The notes under the pieces were generated by a model. It saw only the letters and a program-made list of their open reading frames with translations, was not told the DNA's origin and searched no databases. DNA of 64,000 bases from Thermoplasmatota archaeon (GTDB lineage: Archaea; Thermoplasmatota; Thermoplasmata; Thermoplasmatales; GCA-001856825), in contig JAMCUN010000026.1 of assembly GCA_023381415.1 (NCBI GenBank), forward strand, positions 54,564 to 118,563, given 5' to 3'. Shown in pieces: positions 25,870 to 34,576 of this stretch; within the stretch, counting starts at the first letter, position 1; each line of letters begins with the position of its first letter. Position numbers and translations under genes: made by a program.

Positions 25870-27073
25870 TCAAAAACACTCCGGAGGATGAGGAAACCGC
25901 TTCCCCCTCCTGCACTACCAGTTCTCCCCTGAGGAAGACAAGTTTGGGAAATATTCCTTCGAAATTCTCAAATGGGGTCCATCCGCATTTTGAGTGGAGG
26001 TCCTCCCCCTTGATTCTCCCGATTTCCCGGAAATTGATTGAAATGAAATCAGCATCAAACCCCTTTTCTATGTATCCCTTGTTAATTCTGCAGATTTCTG
26101 CTGGCCTTTCCATCATCGATGATATGGCTTTCTTCAGGGAGATCAGGCCTTTCCTGTATGATGAAAGGATTAGCGGGACTCTCGTTTCAACCCCTGGCAG
26201 TCCAGATGGGGCATCCCTGAACACCTCCTTGTCCTTTAGCGTGTGCGGAGCGTGGTCTGAGGCAATCACGTCAATAGCCCTCGATTCGAGATTACCGAGT
26301 AATTCCTCCTGGATCGATTTCTTCCTCAGTGGAGGATTGACCTTTCCAAGCGAAGATATATTAGCTGAGCTATTAAGAAGAATGTGATGAGGAGTGACTT
26401 CAGTTGTGAACCCCAGTGATTTTGCGAATTCTAGCGAACGCAATGAGGTCAGGTGTGCCATGTGAACCTTCTCAAGTCTAAACTTGAACATTCCCTCTAT
26501 AGCCTCAAGTTCGCACTCCAGCGGGCGGCTCATGTCGTGGGAGACAAGGCTATCGTTCTCTCTGGCGTTATTTTCTATGCATTCCTGAAGCTCTCCGTGA
26601 ACTACCTTTACCTTGTCCTGCCATATGCACTTATCCACTTCAGTCAGTAGCCCCCCAGTTGATTTCCCGAGGAATATCTTCTGGCCTATCGCATCTGGAA
26701 CTATTTCCTTTGAGGCTGCCTGGTAAAGCCCGAAATCTACAAAGCTCCTGCTCCCTATTGCGGACAGTTTTGATCTGAATGTCGTGATGTCGGTGATCGG
26801 AATCCTGTTGTTTGGCATGTCGCAAACAGTTGTTGTCCCTCCAGAAATGGCTGACAGAGAGCCCGTTCTGAAATCCTCCTTCTCGTTCTCCCCGGGATCC
26901 CTGAAATGAACGTGCATATCTACCCCCCCAGGCAAAACGTGACCTGGAATGCTAGTCACACTGGTATCTGGTTTCTCATCCTTTATGTCTACGATTACCC
27001 CCCTGTCAACAACCACGTACTTCTCCCTGAATTCCCCCCTCATGTAAAATTGCCCGTGGAATGCTTCCATCAC
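25853..27073 (-). CDS. pyrC: Dihydroorotase
   Basis: It cyclises N-carbamoyl-aspartate to dihydroorotate in pyrimidine synthesis. Amidohydrolase motifs are complete: PGGVDMHVHFRDPGE with the two N-terminal metal histidines, the KIFLGKSTGG lysine region that would be carboxylated, TPHHILLN, and SDHAPHTLKDK with the catalytic Asp. Length 406, type I. Overlaps AMMECR1 by 4 nt (ATGA) upstream and rnp4 by 17 nt downstream. The start is one of two adjacent ATGs. Confidence 0.95.
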   Translation of the reverse strand: MMEAFHGQFYMRGEFREKYVVVDRGVIVDIKDEKPDTSVTSIPGHVLPGGVDMHVHFRDPGENEKEDFRTGSLSAISGGTTTVCDMPNNRIPITDITTFRSKLSAIGSRSFVDFGLYQAASKEIVPDAIGQKIFLGKSTGGLLTEVDKCIWQDKVKVVHGELQECIENNARENDSLVSHDMSRPLECELEAIEGMFKFRLEKVHMAHLTSLRSLEFAKSLGFTTEVTPHHILLNSSANISSLGKVNPPLRKKSIQEELLGNLESRAIDVIASDHAPHTLKDKEVFRDAPSGLPGVETRVPLILSSYRKGLISLKKAISSMMERPAEICRINKGYIEKGFDADFISINFREIGRIKGEDLHSKCGWTPFENFEGIFPKLVFLRGELVVQEGEAVSSSSGVFLNAKEQ

Positions 27074-27690
27074 TTTTTCTCCGCTACAAGTATCTTCCTG
27101 AATACCGGCCCTCTCGGTTCCACTTCATAAAAAATTTCAGCGGAGAATGTTGATATTGCAGTGTCTGCGTCCTTCCAGCATTCCGGTTCCATTCCTGCCT
27201 TCCAGCAGACTGCGTCCAGGAACGCCTTCTGATCCATCTTTTCATCCACTGCTACTTGTGGAAGTAAGAGACCGGAGTATGAGTCTCTCTCGGCTATCAA
27301 GCCATCCCTCCCAACCTCTATCTTTGAGGGCATATCCTTCCTGTTTTTCACAGCCAGCAATTCTGGCTTTGTGAGGAGCGATACTTCCACAATTATGTTG
27401 TCCATCTCATCCTTTGTCACCGGAGAAAATCTCGGATCGTTAACTGCTGCAGAAATTGCACTCTTTATGACGGCCTCACCTAGCGGGTATACTGGTTCTG
27501 GAAACCCTATGCAACCTCTTAGTTGCCCCGAAGTGTCGGTAAGGGTCGTAAAAACTCCCCTCTTTTCAACAAACTTCCCGCCATAACTATTCTTAACAAT
27601 GAGCTTTATATCAATGTACTCTTCTATCGCTCTCCTTGCCATCTTGACTGCTATTTCTCCATCTTCATCCGTATATTCCTGCCCCATCAT
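27070..27690 (-). CDS. AMMECR1-domain protein
   Basis: A member of the widely conserved but biochemically undefined AMMECR1 (TIGR00296) family. Typical blocks: GVFTTLTDTSGQLRGCIG, ESAISAAVNDPRF-like NDPRFSPVT, VEVSLLTKPE and LLLPQVAVDE. The frame extends upstream to 27711, but a GAGG purine element lies just before a double ATG (27690/27687), which overlaps the queE stop by 4 nt (ATGA); I take this as the start. The family has been suggested to work with radical or memo-type partners, without proof. Confidence 0.88.
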   Translation of the reverse strand: MMGQEYTDEDGEIAVKMARRAIEEYIDIKLIVKNSYGGKFVEKRGVFTTLTDTSGQLRGCIGFPEPVYPLGEAVIKSAISAAVNDPRFSPVTKDEMDNIIVEVSLLTKPELLAVKNRKDMPSKIEVGRDGLIAERDSYSGLLLPQVAVDEKMDQKAFLDAVCWKAGMEPECWKDADTAISTFSAEIFYEVEPRGPVFRKILVAEKK

Positions 27691-28733
27691 ACACCTCTCT
27701 TTTCCCCCCATATCAACTTGTGCAACTGCGGCAGTACTCTGACATTCAATCTGTCTTTTAATACTTTTTCAGTGAGTTCCAACAGATTTTTACCGCCCTC
27801 TGGCTGAAAAACTACTTCTCCATCAAAAGGATACTTTTCTATCACTGATTTGGAATACTGGTAGTCCCTGTCGTCTGCGATGACAAACTTGATGTAGTCC
27901 TTGGCTGCTAGAAGTTCTATATTCTGATAAAGGTTATGTTCTACCATATTGGAGGAGGGTGTCTTGATGTCCATCGATATAATCATATTATCGTCTGTTG
28001 GAACATCCTCAAGAGAGATTGAACCGCTGGTTTCCAGTATGATCCTGTACTCCTTGTCCAGAAGCTTGTACATAAGTTGGTAGACATCCTTCTGGAGTAG
28101 CGGTTCTCCTCCGGTTATGCATACATGCTTTGTGTTTTGCTTAGCAGCTTCCTCTACCAGACTTTCCACTGTCCTCTTCTCCCCTCCTGAGTAAGAGTAC
28201 TTAGTGTCACAATTGTGGGAAAGATAACCTTCTGAAATGTAGTTGTGCGTCTCAGTCTCGAAGTGATTTATCTCCTCGTAGCCCGAAGTTTCAATCTTTA
28301 CCACCTTTTCCCCCTCTCCTTCTGAAAGGCGACCCGACCTGATTCCTTCAAGATCTATCTTTCTAATCGACCTTCCGATTGATCTATCTGCCCTGATCGT
28401 CCTTGAACCCTCGTAGTAGAAGGGATGTTCTGGTGTTACTGCGATAGAGCTACCTCCTTCCATGGTTAGCCTTATCGTTTCTGACCTGGTCCTTATTGTG
28501 TTAACGACCCTTGACTCCTTGAAACGATCGCCTCTGAAACCCATTACAATGTCACCGACGGCGATATCCATAGCCCGCTTCCATTTCAGGTCGTTCATCA
28601 ATATCCTTGTCGACCCGACAGGTGTCCATGTGCACCTGAGATTGCATCCGGACAACCTGATGAAGAAGGTTGGAATTCCGATGAACGGTCCCTCTCCTTC
28701 TATCGAGTAAAAAGTTTCTATTACCGTCAGCAT
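27687..28733 (-). CDS. queE: 7-carboxy-7-deazaguanine synthase QueE, precursor with in-frame mini-intein
   Basis: QueE is a radical-SAM enzyme making 7-carboxy-7-deazaguanine for archaeosine. The 348-residue precursor starts with the family phrase ETFYSIEGEGPFIG and RLSGCNLRCTW, is then interrupted by 138 foreign residues (37-174), and resumes with CDTKYS, so that the CxxxCxxC cluster ligands C30, C34 and C37 are only joined after splicing. The remaining extein has the usual CITGGEPLLQ and ILETSGS motifs, and the spliced length, 210 residues, fits the family. First gene of an operon with AMMECR1, pyrC and rnp4; an adjacent suf operon supplies Fe-S clusters. Confidence 0.93.
   Translation of the reverse strand: MLTVIETFYSIEGEGPFIGIPTFFIRLSGCNLRCTWTPVGSTRILMNDLKWKRAMDIAVGDIVMGFRGDRFKESRVVNTIRTRSETIRLTMEGGSSIAVTPEHPFYYEGSRTIRADRSIGRSIRKIDLEGIRSGRLSEGEGEKVVKIETSGYEEINHFETETHNYISEGYLSHNCDTKYSYSGGEKRTVESLVEEAAKQNTKHVCITGGEPLLQKDVYQLMYKLLDKEYRIILETSGSISLEDVPTDDNMIISMDIKTPSSNMVEHNLYQNIELLAAKDYIKFVIADDRDYQYSKSVIEKYPFDGEVVFQPEGGKNLLELTEKVLKDRLNVRVLPQLHKLIWGEKRGV
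28212..28625 (-). other. Mini-intein (138 residues) inside QueE, no homing endonuclease
   Basis: Splicing blocks are readable. Block A TPVGSTRIL aligns with the usual C-x-x-GDT-x-I-L but has Thr instead of Cys/Ser at intein position 1. Block B is SIAVTPEHPFYY with T64 and H67 of the TxxH motif. Blocks F and G are THNYISEGYLSHN ending in the penultimate His and terminal Asn, followed by extein Cys+1. The region between B and F is too short (about 55 residues) for a LAGLIDADG endonuclease. Cys+1 is the third radical-SAM cluster ligand. A first residue other than Cys or Ser suggests a class-2-like mechanism in which Cys+1 attacks directly; that is inference. Confidence 0.9.
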
Positions 28734-28767
28734 TTCTTTTTAGTAAATACTCGAAGGCAATAAAACT

Positions 28768-29400
28768 TTACGACTCAGTCTTTGACAGAGTTATTTCGCA
28801 GTCGTACTTGTCCTTGGAAACGGGGTCCTTCTTGATCACCTTGTATGAAGGAAGCATCGACTCAAGCAGTGCGTCTTCAAACGTCCCACAGAATGTGTTG
28901 TTTGTGTCCAGAGCAAGGGAATAATAGATGCAGTTGTTCCTCTTTATCACTATGTTCCCGTCCTTTTCAAAAGCGGTTGCCATGCACCCTAGGCTGTTGT
29001 AGAAATTCAGGAGGTCTCCTATGTCCTTCGACTTCGTGTTGTCCTCCCTCACTATTCTTTCACCCGCACGCTTTAGGAAATCCTTAACCCATAGCACTCC
29101 ATTTTCCGTTGTAAGTTCGTCGAGGAGAATTTTGAGAAGAAGATCATACTTCTTCGGGAACAGTTTCATGCCGTTTGATGATATGTAGTAGGTTTTCTTA
29201 GGTCTTCCGACTTTTGTCTTTACGAACTTTGATTCAACATATCCCATTGCCTCAAGCATGTTGAGATGCTCTCTTACGGCGTTGCTCCTTATATCGAGTT
29301 TTCGTGAAAGCTCGTAGATAACCCTTGGCCTCTCCAGGAGTTCCTCTAAAATTTTCTGTTTTGTTCCCCCAAGAGTCGTTATTTCTTCCATTCTACGCAC
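28768..29400 (-). CDS. SufR-like winged-helix regulator with C-terminal cysteine cluster
   Basis: An N-terminal winged helix (about 10-75; ILEELLERPRVIYELSRKL, NAVREHLNMLEAMGYV, then the GRPKKTYY wing) precedes a domain with C139, C157, C171 and C201. Cyanobacterial SufR, which represses suf and binds an Fe-S cluster, has the same layout with four C-terminal cysteines, although the spacing here (17, 13 and 29) differs. The gene is divergent from sufC with 81 nt between starts, so it probably controls suf and itself. The cluster-sensing role is inference from layout and location. Confidence 0.75.
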   Translation of the reverse strand: MRRMEEITTLGGTKQKILEELLERPRVIYELSRKLDIRSNAVREHLNMLEAMGYVESKFVKTKVGRPKKTYYISSNGMKLFPKKYDLLLKILLDELTTENGVLWVKDFLKRAGERIVREDNTKSKDIGDLLNFYNSLGCMATAFEKDGNIVIKRNNCIYYSLALDTNNTFCGTFEDALLESMLPSYKVIKKDPVSKDKYDCEITLSKTES

Positions 29401-29415
29401 TGGATAAAAAGAGCG

Positions 29416-29423
29416 TATTTAAG
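29416..29423 (-). promoter_or_regulatory. TATA box of SufR-like regulator
   Basis: On the minus strand this reads cttaaata, about 20 nt before the regulator ATG at 29400, implying a leaderless or near-leaderless transcript from the shared regulator/sufC promoter region. Confidence 0.5.
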
Positions 29424-29450
29424 TTTTATTACTTTAGACAGGAAAAAATG

Positions 29451-29460
29451 TTTAAATATA
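29451..29460 (+). promoter_or_regulatory. TATA box of suf operon
   Basis: The element tttaaatata lies 22-31 nt before the sufC ATG at 29482, the spacing of a leaderless archaeal promoter. It is about 30 nt from the oppositely directed TATA box, so a single bound repressor could act on both. Confidence 0.6.
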
Positions 29461-29481
29461 ATCATTCCATACAAAATCACA

Positions 29482-30249
29482 ATGGTTTCTAACGTTCTCT
29501 CTATCAAGGACCTAAGAGTTTCTGTTGGGGACAAGGAAATTCTCAAGGGGGTCACGATTACGGTGAAATCTGGAGAAATTCACGCGCTTATGGGACCTAA
29601 CGGAACGGGCAAAAGCACTCTGGCCCACACAGTTGTGGGAAGCCTGAGATACAAGGTTAACAGCGGTGAGCTCTTTATAAACGATGTCAATTTGAAGGAC
29701 CTTCAGGTATACGAAAGGGCAAGGGCTGGACTCTTCGTCGCCTTTCAAGAACCTGTTTCCGTGCAGGGGTTGAGATTCATAAACTACCTGAGGACAGCAT
29801 ATTCGTCTCTTCATCCGGAAGAGAAACTGGAATACAAGAAATTTGTCGAAGAGGTGAAGGAACTCCTTACCTACTTTGGGCTGGACGGCTCATTCATCGA
29901 GAGAGGACTTAATGACGGTCTGTCTGGTGGGGAAAAGAAAAGGATGGAAGCCCTTCAGATGCTCATTCTTAAACCCAAGTTCATAATACTTGACGAGATT
30001 GATTCTGGACTGGATGTCGACGCCCTTAGGGTTGTGTCGAAGGCAATTGCAAGAGCGAAGGAGAACGGTGCGGGGATAATCATTATAACGCACTACCAGA
30101 GGATACTGGACTACATAAAGCCTGATTTTGTTCACGTACTGATCAACGGCAAGATCGCGGAAAGCGGAAAAGGGGACCTTGCCAAGCTCATAGAGGAGAG
30201 GGGATACGAGTATTATAAAGGAAGTGAAGCAGATGCAAAGGTTGAATGA
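29482..30249 (+). CDS. sufC: Fe-S cluster assembly ATPase SufC
   Basis: The ABC-type ATPase of the SufBCD scaffold. Walker A GPNGTGKST, the Q-loop AFQEPVSVQG, signature DGLSGGEKKRME, Walker B FIILDEIDSGLD and the H-loop ITHYQRIL are all intact; the SGLDVDAL extension is typical of SufC. Length 255. It is the first gene of sufCBDSU and overlaps the sufB frame. Transcription starts from a TATA box just upstream. Confidence 0.96.
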   Translation: MVSNVLSIKDLRVSVGDKEILKGVTITVKSGEIHALMGPNGTGKSTLAHTVVGSLRYKVNSGELFINDVNLKDLQVYERARAGLFVAFQEPVSVQGLRFINYLRTAYSSLHPEEKLEYKKFVEEVKELLTYFGLDGSFIERGLNDGLSGGEKKRMEALQMLILKPKFIILDEIDSGLDVDALRVVSKAIARAKENGAGIIIITHYQRILDYIKPDFVHVLINGKIAESGKGDLAKLIEERGYEYYKGSEADAKVE

Positions 30250-31657
30250 AAGCGATATAGAGGAAGTGAAGAAGCTTAACGAAATCAGGTATGATTTCAC
30301 CACGAACGTAAAGCCTGCATATCAGGCTCAGAGAGGGCTTAGCAGGAGCGTTGTGGAGGAGATGTCAAGGGAGAAGAAGGAACCGGAATGGATGAAGAAC
30401 ATCAGGCTAAAGGCGCTGGATATATTCCTCTCAAAACCGGTTCCAACGTGGGGTCCGGACCTTTCTGAGCTGAACTTCGACGACCTCACTTATTACATAA
30501 GGCCAGAAGACAGGAAAGCAAACAACTGGGATGAGGTGCCCAAGGAGATCAAGGACACATTCGACAAGCTGGGGGTACCGGAGATGGAAAAGAAGTACCT
30601 TGCCGGGTCTGTCGCTCAGCTGCAATCTGAAGGGGTCTATTCAAGGCTGAAGAAGCAATGGGAAGATAAGGGAGTGGTGTTCATGGACATGGACAGCGCA
30701 GTCAAGACCCATCCGGACATAGTGAGGGAACATTTTGGTAAGGTGGTGCCACCCTCGGACAACAAGTTTGCTGCACTGAATACTGCAGTATGGTCCGGAG
30801 GTTCATTCCTCTACGTTCCAAGCGGAGTCCATCTAGATCTGCCTGTACAGGCTTATTTCAGGATGAATGGAGCCCTCGAAGGGCAGTTTGAAAGAACCCT
30901 GATAATTGCAGAACCCGATGCTTCTGTTCATTATATCGAAGGTTGCACAGCCCCGACTTACAGCCAGTATTCTCTGCACGCTGCCATAGTAGAGGTGTAT
31001 GTCAAGAATAGAGGGAAAGTGAGGTATACTTCAGTGCAGAACTGGTCGGACAACATTATAAACGGTCCGACTAAGAGATCATGGGTCGAGGAAGGAGGCA
31101 GAATGGAATGGGTGCAGGGTTCTCTTGGCTCCAAGATCACAATGACTTATCCATCATCCATACTCAGAGGACAGTATGCCAGCACGTCAAACCTGAACGT
31201 TGCCCTAGGCATAGGACCTGTGTGGAAAGACAATGGAGCAAAGGTAGTCCATGCTGCTCCGAATACAAGTTCAAAGGTGGTAGCGAAAAGCATATCTGGA
31301 AAGGGAGGAATGTCCGTCTACAGAGGCCAATTGAGGATCAATCCAGGAGCGTACAACTCCAAGGCGTCGGTGCAGTGCGATGCCCTCATCCTTGACGACA
31401 TATCAAAGAGCAACACCTATCCACACAACGAAATACTCGAGGAGAGCGCCTCATTCTCGCACGAGGCATCAGTAGGGAAAATATCTGAGGACCAGGTGGA
31501 TTACCTCATGAGCAGGGGAATAAGGGAAGAAGATGCCAGGTCCCTCATAGTGCTTGGATTCCTGGATGATGTGCTGAAGGAGATTCCTCTTGAATACTCT
31601 ATAGAATTCAACAAGCTTGTAAAACTAGAAATGAACAAGTACGGTGCTGTAGGGTGA
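30224..31657 (+). CDS. sufB: Fe-S cluster assembly scaffold SufB
   Basis: SufB is the core scaffold of the SufBC2D complex. The beta-helix core with FMDMDSAVKTHPDI, YVEGC-like HYIEGCTAPTYS, SVQNWSDNIIN and the C-terminal YPHNEILEESASFSHEASVG and LMSRGIREEDAR are canonical. Length 477 from GTG at 30224; an ATG at 30233 is an equally good start, both inside the end of sufC. No intein is present, although sufB is a common intein host. It overlaps sufD by 4 nt. Confidence 0.96.
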   Translation: MKQMQRLNESDIEEVKKLNEIRYDFTTNVKPAYQAQRGLSRSVVEEMSREKKEPEWMKNIRLKALDIFLSKPVPTWGPDLSELNFDDLTYYIRPEDRKANNWDEVPKEIKDTFDKLGVPEMEKKYLAGSVAQLQSEGVYSRLKKQWEDKGVVFMDMDSAVKTHPDIVREHFGKVVPPSDNKFAALNTAVWSGGSFLYVPSGVHLDLPVQAYFRMNGALEGQFERTLIIAEPDASVHYIEGCTAPTYSQYSLHAAIVEVYVKNRGKVRYTSVQNWSDNIINGPTKRSWVEEGGRMEWVQGSLGSKITMTYPSSILRGQYASTSNLNVALGIGPVWKDNGAKVVHAAPNTSSKVVAKSISGKGGMSVYRGQLRINPGAYNSKASVQCDALILDDISKSNTYPHNEILEESASFSHEASVGKISEDQVDYLMSRGIREEDARSLIVLGFLDDVLKEIPLEYSIEFNKLVKLEMNKYGAVG

Positions 31658-32811
31658 GCCTGGAAGAAATTTTGAAGGAAAAGAGGAAGGTTGCGGATAG
31701 CCTTCCGATATTTGCGGAGCACGATTCCCCATCTGTGAAGAACTACACCCCGCTGAAGGAAAACGACCTGCTTCCAATATTGAGGTCGAGTAAGTCTGGC
31801 TGCGCGGGCATGCAGAGGAATATAACTACGCACAATGGGTCACCCTGCAGACTCTTCGGAGGGGGAAGCATCAATTTCCTTCCGTTAGTGGACGCGGTGT
31901 CTGGTGGGCTGGTGAAGGCCGAGGACATCTTCAACGACACCTACGACAAGATGAGCGCAATAAATCAGGGATATTTCAACGATGGTTTCTACCTCGGAAT
32001 ACCCAGCAGGTTTCAGGGAGACAAGATGATCAACATTCTTCACACAGGCGACAGGGATTTTAACGTTAGGAATTTTTATTCAATAGGGAGTAACACTTCT
32101 GCGAAAATCCTGGAAAATTTCGTTATAACAGGAAATACGTCGGTGTCTCAGGGAACTGTGATAAGGATTGGAGAGAATTCGTCCCTTGATTATTTCCTGC
32201 TAGAGGATGAGGAAAATACCCAGCTGAGCTACCTAGAAAGGACAATATTCATGGAAAGGTATTCGACGCTCAGAATCCACCACCTTTCCCTGCCTGGGAA
32301 GAAAAGCATATCCAGGTTCAGGGTAATCCAGGTTGGTGAGCATGCTGAATCAGGGTATTACGGGGCCGCACTAGGTAAGAATGACGAGCACCTGGACCTT
32401 GAGGTGTACACCGACCACAGGGCAGTTCACGGGAAGAACGATACAGCATTCAAGGGTATACTTGGAGGTAAGTCGTCCCTGATATTCAGGGGTTACATAA
32501 GGATAGAAGAGAAGGCACTGAACGTAGAATCCTTCCTTCTGGCCAACCTGCTACTCCTCACAAAGGAAGCTGTAGGAAATGCGCTGCCAGTGCTTGAGAT
32601 ATTCAACGGGGACGTGAAGGCCAAACATGGTGAATCTGTTTCCAACATATCAGAGGAACAGATAACATACCTGATGAGCAGGGGCCTTGATCCACGAACT
32701 GCAAAGAAGGCGGTCATAGAAGGCTTTATTAGTCCTATCATTTATCCCCTTCCAGAAGATATTTCCAGAAAGTATCTTCAGATTGTGGAAGAAGTGATAG
32801 GTGATGATTAA
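31654..32811 (+). CDS. sufD: Fe-S cluster assembly protein SufD
   Basis: A paralogue of SufB that pairs with it. The N-terminal part is divergent and the C-terminal region follows the family: FKGILGGKSSLIFRGYI, AKHGESVSNISEEQITYLMSRGLDPR and the final helix, with a GTG start overlapping the sufB stop (GTGA). Length 385. It lacks the SufB cysteine and has a shortened beta-helix. Translation is probably coupled to sufB. Confidence 0.93.
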   Translation: MSLEEILKEKRKVADSLPIFAEHDSPSVKNYTPLKENDLLPILRSSKSGCAGMQRNITTHNGSPCRLFGGGSINFLPLVDAVSGGLVKAEDIFNDTYDKMSAINQGYFNDGFYLGIPSRFQGDKMINILHTGDRDFNVRNFYSIGSNTSAKILENFVITGNTSVSQGTVIRIGENSSLDYFLLEDEENTQLSYLERTIFMERYSTLRIHHLSLPGKKSISRFRVIQVGEHAESGYYGAALGKNDEHLDLEVYTDHRAVHGKNDTAFKGILGGKSSLIFRGYIRIEEKALNVESFLLANLLLLTKEAVGNALPVLEIFNGDVKAKHGESVSNISEEQITYLMSRGLDPRTAKKAVIEGFISPIIYPLPEDISRKYLQIVEEVIGDD

Positions 32812-34054
32812 TACCTACGGCAACAAGGATGATTTCCCAATTTTCAACAAGAGGGTTAACGGGAAGAGGATAATATATCTGGACTCCACTGCGACCACGC
32901 AGAAGCCTAGGCAGGTGCTGGATGCAATCATTGGTTATTATGAAGGGTCGAACGCAAACGTTCACCGATCCGTCTACAAACTTGCGGACGAAGCAACAGA
33001 AGTGTACGAACGGTCAAGGAAGAACATCGGTGATTTCATAGGATCGCGGGAGAATGAAATAGTGTTCACCAGGAACACTACTGAAAGCCTTAACCTCCTG
33101 TCTTACACTGTCGGTGAGTCGTTGAAGAAAGGGGACAGGATACTGATAACATCCATGGAGCACCACAGCAACATACTACCCTGGATGAGACTTGAGGAGA
33201 GGGGGGTGATCCTTGACTACGTGGGACTTGACGAAATGGGACATCTGGATTTGGAGGACCTGAAATCAAAGCTGAAGAGGGAAACACGGATAGTTTCAGT
33301 AGCTCACCAGTCGAACGTTCTTGGCACAATAAACCCGATAGAAGAGATTGGGAAGATTGCAAAGGATAATGGATCAATATTCATAGTGGATGCTGCACAG
33401 TCCGTTCCTCACATGCCATTCAGGATCAGGGAGGAATATGACTTCGTCGCTTTTTCCGGTCACAAGATGCTGGGGCCCATGGGAATAGGCGTGCTATACG
33501 GGAAGTACAATCTGCTAGAGGAGATGCCTCCTTTCAACAGGGGAGGAGAGATGATCAAGGATGTTGATTTCCACAATGCCATATTCGAAGATCCCCCGAT
33601 CAAATTCGAGGCCGGCACCCCGAATGTTGAAGGGGCGGTGGGTCTATCCGCAGCTGTCGATTACTTGAAGAATATAGGAATGGAGGAGGTGAGGAGGCAC
33701 GAAAGGTATCTGACCTCTATCACCCTAAAGAGTCTTGATGGAATGAAGAACGTGAAATATTATGGACCAAGGGATCCGGATGAAAGGGGAGGCGTGATTG
33801 CCTTCAATGTCAAGGACACAACAAACCTGAAGAAGGACCTTGAAGGCAGGAATATAAAGGTCGACAGGCTTTATCATTCCCATGACATAGCAACATTCCT
33901 AGATGACAGGAATGTTTACGTCCGTTCAGGACACCACTGTGCCGAGCCTTTGATGAGGACACTGAATATTACCGGAACGGCAAGGGCGTCGTTCTATGTT
34001 TACAACGGGGATGACGATGTGGAAGCGTTCATAAGTTCATTGAGTGAGATTTGA
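32801..34054 (+). CDS. sufS: Cysteine desulfurase SufS
   Basis: PLP enzyme that takes sulfur from cysteine as a persulfide. YLDSTATTQKPRQVLDAI at the N-terminus, the PLP lysine in AFSGHKMLGPMGIG and the persulfide cysteine in VRSGHHCAEPLM identify a group II (SufS-type) enzyme. Length 417. It begins with two ATGs, 11 nt inside the end of sufD, and its stop is overlapped by sufU. With sufU as sulfur acceptor it feeds the SufBCD scaffold. Confidence 0.96.
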   Translation: MMINTYGNKDDFPIFNKRVNGKRIIYLDSTATTQKPRQVLDAIIGYYEGSNANVHRSVYKLADEATEVYERSRKNIGDFIGSRENEIVFTRNTTESLNLLSYTVGESLKKGDRILITSMEHHSNILPWMRLEERGVILDYVGLDEMGHLDLEDLKSKLKRETRIVSVAHQSNVLGTINPIEEIGKIAKDNGSIFIVDAAQSVPHMPFRIREEYDFVAFSGHKMLGPMGIGVLYGKYNLLEEMPPFNRGGEMIKDVDFHNAIFEDPPIKFEAGTPNVEGAVGLSAAVDYLKNIGMEEVRRHERYLTSITLKSLDGMKNVKYYGPRDPDERGGVIAFNVKDTTNLKKDLEGRNIKVDRLYHSHDIATFLDDRNVYVRSGHHCAEPLMRTLNITGTARASFYVYNGDDDVEAFISSLSEI

Positions 34055-34419
34055 TGTACAGCGACGAAGTGATGGACCGGTACCAGAATCCCGTCAAGAA
34101 CTCAAAGATGGAAGATTATGACATCAAGATTGACGAGGCATCCACCACGTGCGGCGACAAAATCATACTCTACATCAAGACCGATGGGGAGAGGATCAAG
34201 GACATGACATGGCAGGGAGAAGGGTGCATACTTTCAATTGTATCCACCGACCTGTTCTGCGAGAACTCTGTCGGCAAAGAAATCAATGGAATTAAGGAAC
34301 AGGACGACCTTTCGTTCATAGAGAGTTTCCCTGTGAAGATATCCCCTGGAAGGATCAATTGCGTTATGCTTCCCCTGAGAGCATTCAGAAGGGGAACAAG
34401 GCAGCCCGGAAGGGAATAA
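34051..34419 (+). CDS. sufU: Iron-sulfur scaffold/sulfur-transfer protein, SufU/IscU family
   Basis: The 122-residue protein keeps the three family cysteines: C34 (TTCGDK), C59 (GEGCILS) and C104 (RINCVMLPL), in the NifU-like fold with YSDEVMDRYQNP at the N-terminus. It is a zinc-bound sulfur acceptor or scaffold working with SufS. The C-terminus is short and basic (RRGTRQPGRE). Start overlaps the sufS stop by 4 nt; last gene of the operon, followed by about 155 nt without a gene. Confidence 0.93.
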   Translation: MMYSDEVMDRYQNPVKNSKMEDYDIKIDEASTTCGDKIILYIKTDGERIKDMTWQGEGCILSIVSTDLFCENSVGKEINGIKEQDDLSFIESFPVKISPGRINCVMLPLRAFRRGTRQPGRE

Positions 34420-34576
34420 AGTCTTACAGTCGACTCAAACTTTCCGACCATCTGAAATTATTGCTTGCAAGAGCGGGCTTTCCTTCAAGGGTGATGTGCA
34501 TGGAAACTTTACACCTTTTCCGAATCCCTGATTGCCAGAAGAAAAACTAATTTATCATTGAGGCGATAGGAATGGG

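Noticed and set aside
30224..31657. Intein in SufB
   Set aside because: SufB is a common intein host, but this 477-residue protein is continuous and matches the family without insertion.
34359..34550. Frame downstream of sufU as a separate gene
   Set aside because: It overlaps sufU out of frame and its translation resembles no protein.
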